Assembly: GCF_012933445.1 (NCBI RefSeq)
Contig: NZ_JABBNC010000053.1
Location: 1 to 52,397, forward strand
Source of the DNA: Actinoplanes sp. TBRC 11911
GTDB taxonomy: Bacteria; Actinomycetota; Actinomycetes; Mycobacteriales; Micromonosporaceae
DNA length: 52,397 nucleotides
Direction: 5' to 3'
Shown here: one piece after another, positions 34,728-42,518 of the stretch
Position numbering within the stretch: the stretch's first letter is position 1
How the letters are laid out: each line of letters begins with the position of its first letter
Position numbers and translations under genes: made by a program
Notes under the pieces: model-generated
Told to the model about the DNA's origin: nothing
Seen by the model: the letters and a program-made list of their open reading frames with translations, nothing else
Databases searched by the model: none

Positions 34728-34932
34728 TTTGCCGGGGGCGTTGCCCTTCGCCGGCTCGAGCACTTCGTCGCGCCGGAACCTGAGGGGCGCGGGATCGGAT
34801 CGGCCGTGCTGTGCAGGGTTCTGCGCGGGCCGGGACCGGTGCGGCTCAACGTGCTCGTCGGCAGCGCCGCGATCCGGCTGTACGATCGGGCACGGTTCAG
34901 CATCGAGTCGCAGGACCCGGTCGGCGTGTTCA
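34728..34932 (+). pseudogene. C-terminal fragment of a GNAT acetyltransferase
   Basis: The frame reads ALRRLEHFVAPEPEGRGIGS, then AVLCRVL, VRLNVLVGSAAIRLYDRARF and SIESQDPVGVFMVRRQ. This matches GNAT motif A (the acetyl-CoA loop EGRGIG) and motif B ('RLNVL.GN..A..LYER.GF..E'). The first 80 or so residues expected of the family are missing, and the asparagine of the usual GN motif is Ser. There is no start codon with an RBS in the right place. Confidence 0.6.
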
Positions 34933-35028
34933 TGGTGCGTCGACAGAGAAGTCGGTCGACCGGGACGGTTCTTCGCAGGTGTGCAGGTCACGGTCCACGG
35001 CGTCGCGGGCCGCGGGGCGAGGGCCGAT

Positions 35029-35454
35029 CTACGACGGCAGCTTGATTCGATCGATGATTTCGTAGTAGGCGTGCAGGTCGAGCCAGGCGGTTCCGGCGAC
35101 GACTTTCTTGTTCCGCATCGTCAAGATGTAGAGATACTCATTGGCGTAGGGCAAGCCATCGGCCGCGCGCGCGGCCGAGGTGAGGTGGGCGAATATCTTG
35201 TCGCCGTCGGCCCACACGCCCTTCTTGGTAACCGCCGCCTTTCCGTCCCACCGGTCGAACAGGGCCTGCTCGGCGTTGTCGATCAGATCTTTCATGCCGT
35301 GGAAGGTGCGGGCAACGAGCCCATAGCCGGTGATGGTCCACTCCACGTCGTCATCAAAGACGGCCTCGCCAAACTTACCGAAGTCTTCTGCTGCTGCGTC
35401 CAGCGCATCGCTCACGGCCTCGAGGTTGGCTCTTTCGATTTCAGAGTAAGACAT
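35029..35454 (-). CDS. SnoaL/NTF2-like protein
   Basis: This 141-aa protein starts at ATG 35454 (MSYSEIERANLEAVSDALDA), preceded by GAGGG 8 nt upstream. The fold is recognisable as a helix-rich N-terminus, FGEAVFDDDVEWTITGYGLV, FHGMKDLIDNAEQALFDR, and a curved-sheet tail EYLYILTMRNKKVVAGTAWL with DLHAYYEI. NTF2-like proteins of this size range from ketosteroid isomerase-type enzymes to ligand-binding proteins. Acidic residues in the pocket are present, but a reaction cannot be assigned. Confidence 0.75.
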   Translation of the reverse strand: MSYSEIERANLEAVSDALDAAAEDFGKFGEAVFDDDVEWTITGYGLVARTFHGMKDLIDNAEQALFDRWDGKAAVTKKGVWADGDKIFAHLTSAARAADGLPYANEYLYILTMRNKKVVAGTAWLDLHAYYEIIDRIKLPS

Positions 35455-35521
35455 TGTATTTGCCCTCAATTTCTCAGTTAATTATGCATATCTAAAACAG
35501 TGCAAAAAATGCGATCAGGAG

Positions 35522-35662
35522 TCATCCCGATAATCGAGGCGGCCGCGGCGCGGACCGGATCACCGAGCCCGTGGCGGTGTGCCCGGCGTCGAGGGCGGCG
35601 ACGGCGAAGGCCCGGCCCAGGCCGCTGCTGACGCCGGTGATCAGGAACGTTTTCGTGGTCAT
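35522..35662 (-). pseudogene. N-terminal stub of an SDR oxidoreductase
   Basis: ATG 35662 opens MTTKTFLITGVSSGLGRAFA with the intact TGxxxGxG cofactor motif, and then AVAALDAGHTATGSVIR. After about 33 residues the sense is lost and the frame stops at 35522. A full SDR would continue for about 240 residues. The divergent MmyB-type regulator next to it is intact; in actinomycetes this pair is common, so the target gene was lost by deletion while its regulator stayed. Confidence 0.7.
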
Positions 35663-35748
35663 GCGATTCAGCCTGTACGGCGGCCGGCCCCGCAACCAGG
35701 ACGTACCGCACCCAGGCACATGGGCGACGTACGGCCTAGTCTTTAAAA

Positions 35749-36570
35749 GTGACCGGCAACGATCTCGGCGATTTTCTGCGCGCCCACCGCTCCCGCCTGC
35801 ACCCGGGCGAGGTCGGTCTGGCGTCGTACGGACAGCGGCGGGTGACCGGGCTGCGGCGCGAGGAGGTTGCGGTGCTGGCCGGTATGAACAGCGACTACTA
35901 CGCCCGTCTCGAGCAGGGCCGCGAGCGCAGTCCGTCCCCGCAGGTCATCGAAGCCCTCAGCGGTGCCCTGCGCCTGGGTGATCAGGCCCGCGAGCACCTG
36001 TACCGGCTGGCCGGAGCCGCTCCCGGCATCCGCCGCACGCCGGCTGAGACGGTCAGTGAGCCTTTGCGGCATCTGCTCGACGGGCACACCGGCGAGCCCG
36101 CGTTCGTGCTGAACCCGGCCAAGGATTTCCTCGCCGTCAACGCCCTGACCGAAGCGCTGTTCGCCCCGTTCGCGACGGTCGGGAACCTGGCCCGGATGAC
36201 ATTCCTCGACCCGGCCGCCCGTCCGTTCTTCTCCCAGTGGGACCGATTCGCCGCGTCGATCGTGGCCGGGTTGCGGCACGCCGGCGGGCTGAATCCCGTG
36301 TATCCCCGGCTGCGATCGGTGATCGAGTCGTTGAACGCGGAAAGTCCGGCGTTCGCGGCTCTGTGGTCGTCTCACGCCGTACACGCCAAGACGCAGGACC
36401 CCACCGAGCTCGAGCATCCCGAGGTCGGGCCGCTGTCGCTGCTGTCCCAGTCATTCGACGTGCGCGGCACGCCGGGCCAGATCCTGGTCGTCTACCAGCC
36501 CGAGCCGGGAAGCCGCAGCGCCGACGCCCTCGCCCTGCTGGGCGCTCTGCACGCCACCACGCAGTCCTGA
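35749..36570 (+). CDS. XRE/MmyB-family transcriptional regulator
   Basis: This 273-aa protein has an N-terminal XRE HTH of the MmyB group (FLRAHRSRLHPGEVGL, RRVTGLRREEVAVLAGMNSD, YYARLEQGRERSPS) and a PAS-like ligand-binding domain (about residues 105-270) with AFVLNPAKDFLAVNALTEAL and PLSLLSQSFDVRGTPGQILV. GTG 35749 follows CTTTAAAA without an RBS, so the transcript may be leaderless. It is divergent from the SDR stub, which would normally be its target; members often sense fatty acids or coenzyme-like ligands. Confidence 0.9.
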   Translation: MTGNDLGDFLRAHRSRLHPGEVGLASYGQRRVTGLRREEVAVLAGMNSDYYARLEQGRERSPSPQVIEALSGALRLGDQAREHLYRLAGAAPGIRRTPAETVSEPLRHLLDGHTGEPAFVLNPAKDFLAVNALTEALFAPFATVGNLARMTFLDPAARPFFSQWDRFAASIVAGLRHAGGLNPVYPRLRSVIESLNAESPAFAALWSSHAVHAKTQDPTELEHPEVGPLSLLSQSFDVRGTPGQILVVYQPEPGSRSADALALLGALHATTQS

Positions 36571-36716
36571 AAAGGCGGTGTCAGCTGCGGCATGCCATTT
36601 AGCGGCCGGTGACCCCCTTCTCCTTGCCGCGGACCCTGCCTGTAGCCGGGTCGGATACCCGGTCGCGGTGCTTGACCGGCTGCTCGGCGCGGTGCTGCGC
36701 GACGGGGTGAGCCGAC

Positions 36717-37100
36717 ATGACCGCGAACACGGGAGAGGCCGAACTGGCGGCGGCCAGGCTGCTGCTGCAGCGCATGGGCATCTCCCTCGACGACCTCATC
36801 CAAACAGGACCGCAGGCGCCGATGCCAACGTTCGCCGAGTACACACCAAAGGTGCGGGCCGCCGTGTCAGCGGGCCTGCTCAAGGCGTACGGCACGTACT
36901 GGGACAAGGTGGTTGCCGCGTGGGGTGAGCGGCATCTGGAACGCCGCGTCGGCACCGCGATCGCCCGCGCCTACGCCGGACACACCGACGGTTCTGGTAG
37001 CGGCTCGACCGCGTTGTACGTCAAGGCCGGCCTGCCCGAGGTTGCGGCGGCGCTTGCCGCGATCACCGGGGAGGCGCACCCCGCTGCCGTGGATCAGTAG
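36717..37100 (+). pseudogene. Tyrosine recombinase with a large internal deletion
   Basis: The first 75 residues match the SAM-like N-terminal domain of actinobacterial phage-type integrases: LLLQRMGISLDDLIQTGPQA, TFAEYTPKVRAAV, TYWDKVVAAWGERHLE. At about residue 77 (position 36945) the sequence jumps to the very C-terminus, ARAYAGHTDGSGSGSTALYV then KAGLPEVAAALAAITGEAHP. This contains the last catalytic His (89) and nucleophile Tyr (101). The Arg, Lys and HxxR of the active site are deleted in frame, so the 127-aa product cannot recombine DNA. It retains DNA-arm-binding parts and might be expressed. Together with the AlpA gene it marks a dead integrative element. Confidence 0.7.
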
Positions 37101-37338
37101 CGACACGAGTTGATCAGCCGATGGCAGGGCCCAGGCACTGTCATCGGCGGCACCTCTGACCGAGAGACGCACATAGATCTACGCCCGATCGAGGCTGGAT
37201 TCGAGGAGGGCATGCCGTTCTGCGCGGCCGACCGGCCAGTTGCGCGAATTCGGCATTGCGACAGAACAACGGCCGAAGCGCCGATGGTCACGTTCAAGCG
37301 CGACGAGCAGTCGATCGCCCCGTCGTCGGGTCCCTGGC
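37101..37338. other. Gap between recombinase relic and AlpA gene
   Basis: No gene is recognised. The open frame here lacks motifs and its composition is mixed. Confidence 0.3.
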
Positions 37339-37545
37339 CTAGTCGCTTTCCGGATCCTCAGCCCGTTCTGGCCGGTGCTCTTTAATCCATGCCTCGACGT
37401 CGCGCTCGTCCCATATCGAACCCATCGCGAGCGTCTGGTAGGGCTGCGGGAAGTCGCGGTCACGGGTGATGGCGTGTGCCCGCGATCGGCCGACGCCGAG
37501 GCGGTCGCCGATCTCCTTCGCACCCATGAACCGGATCTTGTCCAT
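37339..37545 (-). CDS. AlpA/excisionase-type DNA-binding protein
   Basis: This 68-aa protein has a MerR-like winged helix: MGAKEIGDRLGVGRSRAHAI as helix-turn-helix, DRDFPQPYQTLAMGSIW as wing, DERDVEAWIKEHRPER as closing helix. This is the size and order of AlpA-family and excisionase proteins, which direct recombinases or regulate element genes. It lies 240 nt from the remains of a tyrosine recombinase, convergent with it. The upstream DNA (37560-37640) is AT-rich, as expected of its promoter. Confidence 0.75.
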   Translation of the reverse strand: MDKIRFMGAKEIGDRLGVGRSRAHAITRDRDFPQPYQTLAMGSIWDERDVEAWIKEHRPERAEDPESD

Positions 37546-37995
37546 GAGCTGAGGCTATGGGCAAGGGCTCTGGAAATATGTCCGTAGCCACATTCCACAT
37601 ACATATGACTGTACTGTGTCTATGGATGGTTGTACGCTTCGAGAAGAGAAAGCGGCAGGTAGCGCGCGTTAGCCGTGGCAAGCCGCTTCCCCACGAGAAC
37701 CGCAGCAGACGAGATACGCGAGCCGACCGCCAGTCCACCCATCGGACTTTCAGCCGGCTTGCGCCGTTAGCGGCGCAGGATCCTTTTCGCGATCATGAAC
37801 TACACACTGCAGTTCACCTACCACCCTTGTTGCCGCTCTGACCTGTGGGAACGCTGGAATCACGGGGCCCGAGCGTGAATGGCCGACGAGCCGAATCGGC
37901 TCCGACGAACCTTCTCTGACGAAGCAATGCGGAGCGAGTGGAACACGCGGACTGTCGAGGATTCGAACCCCAGATCCATGAATCTGTCCCGGCCT
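37546..37995. other. Gene-free stretch with a tRNA T-arm-like sequence
   Basis: No convincing ORF was found. Positions 37560-37640 are unusually AT-rich for this window and probably hold the AlpA promoter. Around 37950-37985 the minus strand reads CAGAT-TCATGG-ATCTG followed by GGGTTCGAATCC, resembling a tRNA T-arm. No matching acceptor or D-arm is present, so it is at most a tRNA 3' fragment such as an attachment-site scar. Confidence 0.3.
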
Positions 37996-38385
37996 CTATC
38001 GGAAATCGTAGCGACCGGGTGACTCAGCGCGGGAAGCATGGCGAAGCCGCTGCGGTGGCACTCCAGCGGCGCGCAGCCGGTCGGCCAAGTCCGGGGTCGG
38101 ATTGTCGACGAAGACCGCAACCTGGTGGTCGTCGCCGAGGTTGCAGGCCGCGACGAGCGTTCCGACATTGATCGCGTCGATGGTGCCGACATCGGTGAGA
38201 TCGAGGATGAGCCGCAGCGGGCGGACATGCCGCACGGTGTGCACGAGAAGCTGGCGCAGCTCGACCGCCTTGTCGAGGCCGACGCTGCCGTGGGGATGGA
38301 TGATCACGCTGCCGTCGGGCCTGGTACGGACCTCCAGTGACTGGGCACGCACTGGACCGCCTCTCGTCACCGGGTGTTCACCCAT
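37996..38385 (-). CDS. STAS-domain protein (anti-sigma antagonist-like)
   Basis: This 129-aa protein has one STAS domain: SVIIHPHGSVGLDKAVELRQ, LRLILDLTDVGTIDAINVGT, LVAACNLGDDHQVAVFVDN and a helical tail, DLADRLRAAGVPPQRLRHA. In anti-sigma antagonists the loop after 'DL..V..ID' is D-S-S-G or similar, with a phosphorylated Ser. Here it is D-A-I-N-V-G, so switching by the usual kinase is unlikely. No anti-sigma kinase is adjacent. The start is taken at 38385; starts further in are possible. Confidence 0.75.
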   Translation of the reverse strand: MGEHPVTRGGPVRAQSLEVRTRPDGSVIIHPHGSVGLDKAVELRQLLVHTVRHVRPLRLILDLTDVGTIDAINVGTLVAACNLGDDHQVAVFVDNPTPDLADRLRAAGVPPQRLRHASRAESPGRYDFR

Positions 38386-38525
38386 CTGATCACCGTAGAG
38401 GACGGGAGTTGGTCGCCGGAACCCGCGTCAGATCACGATTGATTGCGCCTACCGGTCCGCCTGTCTGGCGGCCGTGTACCCCAACGGTGGCATGAGAATG
38501 CCGGCGTGCCCGCGGCGTTGATCGG

Positions 38526-39410
38526 CTACCGGTTCCCGGTGAAGAAGTCGATAAGCAATCGGTTGACGCTCTCCGCCTCGTCGTGATGCACCCAGTGCGA
38601 GCCCTCGGGAAGCCGCTCGACGCGATCCAGATGGGGTACGTCGTCGGGGTCGGGCTCGGCGAGGTCCGGGCCGAGGTAATGATCGCGCTCGCCCCAGATG
38701 ACCAGCGTCGGCGCCTGGACCGGACGCAGCGCTTCCGCGGCGCCCTTTTGCGACTGCCGGACCGAAGACCGGTAGTAGTTGATCATCCCGGTCGATGCGC
38801 CGTCCTGCGACCATGCCTCGACGTAGCGGTCGAGCTCCTCGGTCGTGTACGCCGGGCGGGCGTCCCGCAGGAAATGCCGGAAGAAGTGCCAATTGTTGGC
38901 GTGCACGACGCTTTCCGGCAGCTCCGGGACCGCGAAGAAGAAAAAGTACCAGGACCTGCGGAGCTGATCCGGGTGATGCAATCCCTGCGCCAGCTTCCGC
39001 GGGTGGGCCGCGTTGAGGATCGCCAGCCGGTCCACAACCTCGGGGTGGATCATCGCGGTGGCCCACGCGGCGGTTCCACCCCAATCGTGGCCGACCAGCA
39101 TCGCAGACTCGGCGCCGCGCTCGTGGATGAGCCCGCGGATGTCCGCCGCGAGCTTGTCGGTCGTGTACGCCCCGACGTCATCCGGCCGCGATGACAGGTT
39201 ATAGCCGCGCATGTCCGGTGCGACCACCCGGAACCCGGCCGCCGCGAGCGGTTCGATCTGCAGGCGCCAGCCGAACCAGAACTCGGGGAATCCGTGCAGC
39301 AGGACGATCAAAGGCCCTTCACCGGCCTCGACGTAGTGCAGCTTCACGTCACCGATTTCGGCATAGCCCTCGCGAAGGTCAATGCTGGCCTTGTCCTCGG
39401 CTGCGCTCAT
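38526..39410 (-). CDS. Epoxide hydrolase-type alpha/beta hydrolase
   Basis: The start is ATG 39410 behind GGAGGCGGCA, giving 294 aa; the longer frame is not coding. Family motifs are the oxyanion segment LLHGFPEFWFGWR (HGFP at 39-42), the nucleophile elbow VGHDWGGTAAW with Asp109, cap-domain aromatic residues WYFFFFAVPELP, VIWGERDHYLG with the acid, and GSHWVHHDE with the catalytic His near 274. The reaction is addition of water to epoxides, or possibly dehalogenation. The substrate is unknown. It runs divergently from an ICL/PEP-mutase fragment. Confidence 0.9.
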   Translation of the reverse strand: MSAAEDKASIDLREGYAEIGDVKLHYVEAGEGPLIVLLHGFPEFWFGWRLQIEPLAAAGFRVVAPDMRGYNLSSRPDDVGAYTTDKLAADIRGLIHERGAESAMLVGHDWGGTAAWATAMIHPEVVDRLAILNAAHPRKLAQGLHHPDQLRRSWYFFFFAVPELPESVVHANNWHFFRHFLRDARPAYTTEELDRYVEAWSQDGASTGMINYYRSSVRQSQKGAAEALRPVQAPTLVIWGERDHYLGPDLAEPDPDDVPHLDRVERLPEGSHWVHHDEAESVNRLLIDFFTGNR

Positions 39411-39563
39411 TGCCGCCTCCTTGCGGTTGAGTCCGAGCCGACGATAGCCATCGAACCTTCGAGTCGCGCCAGGGGAACACACTGGTCGCTCCCTGGTCAG
39501 ACCATTCCCGAGCCAGGCGACCCAGACGATGCCGACGCCGACGGCCAGCGGCCCGCGCCAGAG

Positions 39564-39860
39564 CAATGAGGTGGACAGGGACCATGCCGAGGCGGGTTAC
39601 GGCATGGCGCCGGCCGACCTCGTCGCCGCGCTGCGGATGATGGGTGCCGCCGGCTGCAATCTGGAGGATTCCGATCACGCCGGCGGCGGCCTTCGCGATC
39701 CCGACCGGCAGGCGGCCTGGCTCAGGGCGGTTCGTCAGGCCGCATCCGACGACGGCTATGGGCTCGTCATCAATGCCCGGGTCGACGTATTTGCCGGTCC
39801 TTTCTTCGCCGGGGCCGGGCCCGAGATCCAAGAGGAGCTGCTGCCGGAGGCGGTGCGGAC
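39564..39860 (+). pseudogene. Internal fragment of an ICL/PEP-mutase-family protein
   Basis: The frame reads HAEAGYGMAPADLVAALRMM, GAAGCNLEDSDHAGGGLRDP and DDGYGLVINARVDVFAG. These are characteristic of the isocitrate lyase/phosphoenolpyruvate mutase superfamily ('D.E.GYG......V......G..G.N.EDS' and 'INAR.D'). The N-terminal third (start and metal-binding segment) and the last third are missing. An AHRxx-type start is not found. It is a decayed remnant next to the MBL pseudogene. Confidence 0.65.
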
Positions 39861-39931
39861 CACCATTCCCGTACGTCATGAGGTGTGCTGAGTTCGTCGA
39901 CGAGACCGCGGCGTACGGCTGGAGGAGAGCG

Positions 39932-40588
39932 ATGAGCCTGGACTACGACGTCTTCGTGGTTGACCCGAAGCCCGTCCCCAGCGCGGTGCCGGGGTTCGAC
40001 GAGGCGACCTGGCCGCCGAGCACCTCCACGTTGATCAGGAATGAGGACCGTGCGGTGCTGATCGACTGCCTTGTCACCGAACAGCAGGGTCGGGACCTGG
40101 CGGTGTGGGTGCGGTCGCACGACTGCGAACCCGAGTACGTATACATCACGCATCCCCACGCCGATCACTTCCTTGGACTACCGGAGATTCTGGCGGCTTT
40201 CCCACGGCGAAGCCGGTCGCGCTGGCCGAATCAACGAGCGCGATGCACGAACAGATCTCACCGGCCTACATGGAGATCTGGGGCGGGTTCTTCCCCGGCC
40301 AACTGACCGCCAAGCCGGTCGCGCCGGAGCTGGGCGCGGGCGCTGGACACCACGGCATCCTTGGAGGCCGACACGCTCATCGCCGGCCACCGCCACCCGC
40401 AGGCCGTCGATGACGACGCACGCCGGCAGATCAGCGAGAGCCGCCGATACCTCGCGGATTTCGAGGCCGCGCTGGAACGCAGCTCCACCCCCGCCGAGCT
40501 GATCGACCGTATGACGGACGGCCATCCGGACCTCGCAAACCCGTACACGCTGTGGGTCGCCGCGTACGAACTCCTCGGCGGAGGCTGA
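39932..40588 (+). pseudogene. MBL-fold metallohydrolase with frameshifts and a deletion
   Basis: ATG 39932, behind GGAGGAGAGC, begins MSLDYDVFVVDPKPVPSAVP, and the metal motif THPHADHFLGLPEIL (HxHxDH) is intact. At about 40190-40200 the sense changes frame (GFPTAKPVALAESTSAMHEQ) and at about 40350 changes back to LEADTLIAGHRHPQAVDDDA, while the stretch between is shorter than in relatives, implying an internal deletion. The end, NPYTLWVAAYELLGGG, is intact. The RBS and start are well preserved, so inactivation is recent, or the sequence has errors. Confidence 0.7.
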
Positions 40589-40625
40589 CGGGTGCGAGCC
40601 TCGCAACGAATCCGGCAGAGCGGGC

Positions 40626-40662
40626 CCGCGCGGCTCAATCCCCCCACAATTGAGCCGCGCGG
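40626..40662. terminator. Perfect 14-bp hairpin
   Basis: CCGCGCGGCTCAAT (40626-40639) and ATTGAGCCGCGCGG (40649-40662) pair perfectly around a 9-nt loop of mostly C. It lies 38 nt beyond the MBL pseudogene stop and 100 nt beyond the convergent SnoaL-like gene stop. It is a strong bidirectional terminator candidate. Confidence 0.8.
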
Positions 40663-40761
40663 ACGGTTCCGGCTATCCGAGCGCCGATCCCATCGTGCGC
40701 TGAGCGGCGACCTTGACCACGTGGTGGCCCGGCGGCGCCGTTTGCGCCCGTTCGCCGCGAG

Positions 40762-41262
40762 CTATCGGGCCTCGGCGACGAGGTCGGCGATGCTGAACGA
40801 GTTATTCAGCGCGCTGCCGGGGCGCACCATGACCCGCCACCATTGGCGCAGCGGGAAGCGGAAGCGGTGCGCCGGCAGGTTTGCCGGCCACGTGGAATCC
40901 TCGGTGACGGCGCCCTGCCAATCGACGTCGAACGAGACGTCGTAGGCACCGTCGCCGGCGCGTTCGACCTTGAGGTTCGAGAGTTCGTGGAAGTTCCATC
41001 GCGTGTTGGCCAGCATCTGCTCGTACCAGGCGGTGAACTGCTGGATGTCGCGCATCGGTGGAGCGCCGGGGATCGTCAGGACGAAGTGGTCGCCGGCCGC
41101 CAGGTACGCGGCGAGTTGCTCGGCGGGAGCACGGTGCTCGAACAGGGTGAACCAGGTGTAGACGAAACGGCGCACGTCGTTGGCGTTCGGGGCCGCGGCG
41201 TCACGAGGTGGTAATCCTGGGCTCAGCGTGGGGTCGGTGGACGGAGCGGCTGTCGATGTCAT
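40762..41262 (-). CDS. SnoaL/NTF2-like protein
   Basis: The start is ATG 41262 (MTSTAAPSTDPTLSPGLPP), giving about 166 aa; the longer frame into the LysR gene is not supported. After a disordered N-terminus come DVRRFVYTWFTLFEHRAPAE, GDHFVLTIPGAPPMRDIQQF, TAWYEQMLANTRWNFHELSN and the sheet strands DVSFDVDWQGAV. This is the cone-shaped NTF2 fold; the function is unknown. It lies just downstream of the LysR gene on the same strand, 55 nt after its stop, so it may be co-transcribed. Confidence 0.7.
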   Translation of the reverse strand: MTSTAAPSTDPTLSPGLPPRDAAAPNANDVRRFVYTWFTLFEHRAPAEQLAAYLAAGDHFVLTIPGAPPMRDIQQFTAWYEQMLANTRWNFHELSNLKVERAGDGAYDVSFDVDWQGAVTEDSTWPANLPAHRFRFPLRQWWRVMVRPGSALNNSFSIADLVAEAR

Positions 41263-41317
41263 GCCGCCACGATGCTCGGGAGCGATCCTGCCGCCAAGAC
41301 TGATCGCGCATAGGCGA

Positions 41318-42271
41318 TCACCCCCATGCATCAGTGCTGGTGACTGCGGTGGTCAGCTTGCCTACCGCGTCGCGGGCGGCCGCGATGAGTGCGCTTGTCG
41401 TAGCGGGAGCGGGCAAGGTGGTGAGTGCCACCAACTCGCAGCGTTCGTCGACGAGCGGCCGGGCAACCACCTCGCGGGGCAGGTCGGTCGTCGCGATCCA
41501 GGGCGCCAAGGCGACGCCCATGCCGGCCGCGACCAGGTCGAGGATGACGCCCGTATCGTTGGCTTGCGCCGCGGCTAGTGGAGTGAAGCCGTATCGCTGA
41601 CAGGCATGCTCGATCCCGGCGCGATAGCCCGTTTGCCCGTCGCCGGACGGAAGCACGAAGGGCTCGGCGGCCGCGTCGGACAGCACGACCGCGTGTTTGC
41701 GGGCCAGTGGATGCCCGACGGGCAGCATGATCATGCGGGGACCGGTCGCGATCGTGACGGCTTGCAGGTCCGGGATACGCACGGCCAGATCGGGATTCGT
41801 GTGGATCAGGCCGATCTGGGCGCGTCCGGCGCGCAACGCCGCGAGCTGTTCGGGAAGACTCGCCACGTGCAGCGTCAGCAGCAGTCGCGGATGCGTGGCG
41901 CGCAGGGTGCCCACGATGAGAGGGACCAGGCGTACGGAGAACGAACTCAGGTGGCTGACGGTGAGGGTTTCGGGCTGCTCGCCGGCGGTCGCTCTGCTCT
42001 CCGCGACGCCCTGCTCCACCATGGCGAGCGCCGGTGTGACGCGGTCGAGCAGCGCACGGCCGGCCGGAGTCAACGCGATCGGTCTCGGCGGGCGGTCGAA
42101 CAACTGTACGCCGACCTGCCGCTCCAGTCGGGCTATCTGCTGGCTGAGCGCCGGCTGGGCGATGTGTAACCGCTGTGCGGCCCGGGAGAAATGCAGCTCT
42201 TGCGCCAGGGCCAGAAACGACGGCAGCAACCGCAGGTCGAGCGACGAGTCGAAGGGCGCTGCCATGCCCAT
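41318..42271 (-). CDS. LysR-family transcriptional regulator
   Basis: This 317-aa protein has the N-terminal LysR HTH (FLALAQELHFSRAAQRLHIA then QPALSQQIARLERQVGVQLF and RPIALTPAGRALLDR), a linker helix, and a periplasmic-binding-like effector domain from about residue 95 (LTVSHLSSFSVRLVPLIVGT ... AAGMGVALAPWIA). LysR proteins bind a small co-inducer and usually control a divergent gene; here the divergent gene is the acyl-CoA synthetase 247 nt away. ATG 42271 and 42265 are both possible starts. Confidence 0.9.
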   Translation of the reverse strand: MGMAAPFDSSLDLRLLPSFLALAQELHFSRAAQRLHIAQPALSQQIARLERQVGVQLFDRPPRPIALTPAGRALLDRVTPALAMVEQGVAESRATAGEQPETLTVSHLSSFSVRLVPLIVGTLRATHPRLLLTLHVASLPEQLAALRAGRAQIGLIHTNPDLAVRIPDLQAVTIATGPRMIMLPVGHPLARKHAVVLSDAAAEPFVLPSGDGQTGYRAGIEHACQRYGFTPLAAAQANDTGVILDLVAAGMGVALAPWIATTDLPREVVARPLVDERCELVALTTLPAPATTSALIAAARDAVGKLTTAVTSTDAWG

Positions 42272-42518
42272 AGACTATCGACGAGGGTGTCACAGCGGCC
42301 CTCGCCGGGCGAGGTGCTGGTTGCACTACGGGCCGCCATCAATCGTGTGGACCAACGACTTGCCGCGCTCGGCCAGCCCTCACACTCCTGACGAGGCGGA
42401 GACAGCCGTACGGACATGAATGCCTCAGGGGCTGCGAATCGAGACCGGCGCCGGTGGTTCATGATGTCGTGCTGATTGACGGCGGTCATACCGCTAGCCG
42501 ACGAAGGGATGTCGCTGC

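Noticed and set aside
37940..37990. tRNA gene on the minus strand
   Set aside because: A T-arm-like GGGTTCGAATCC and a short hairpin are present, but no matching acceptor stem or D-arm could be folded; at most a tRNA 3' fragment.
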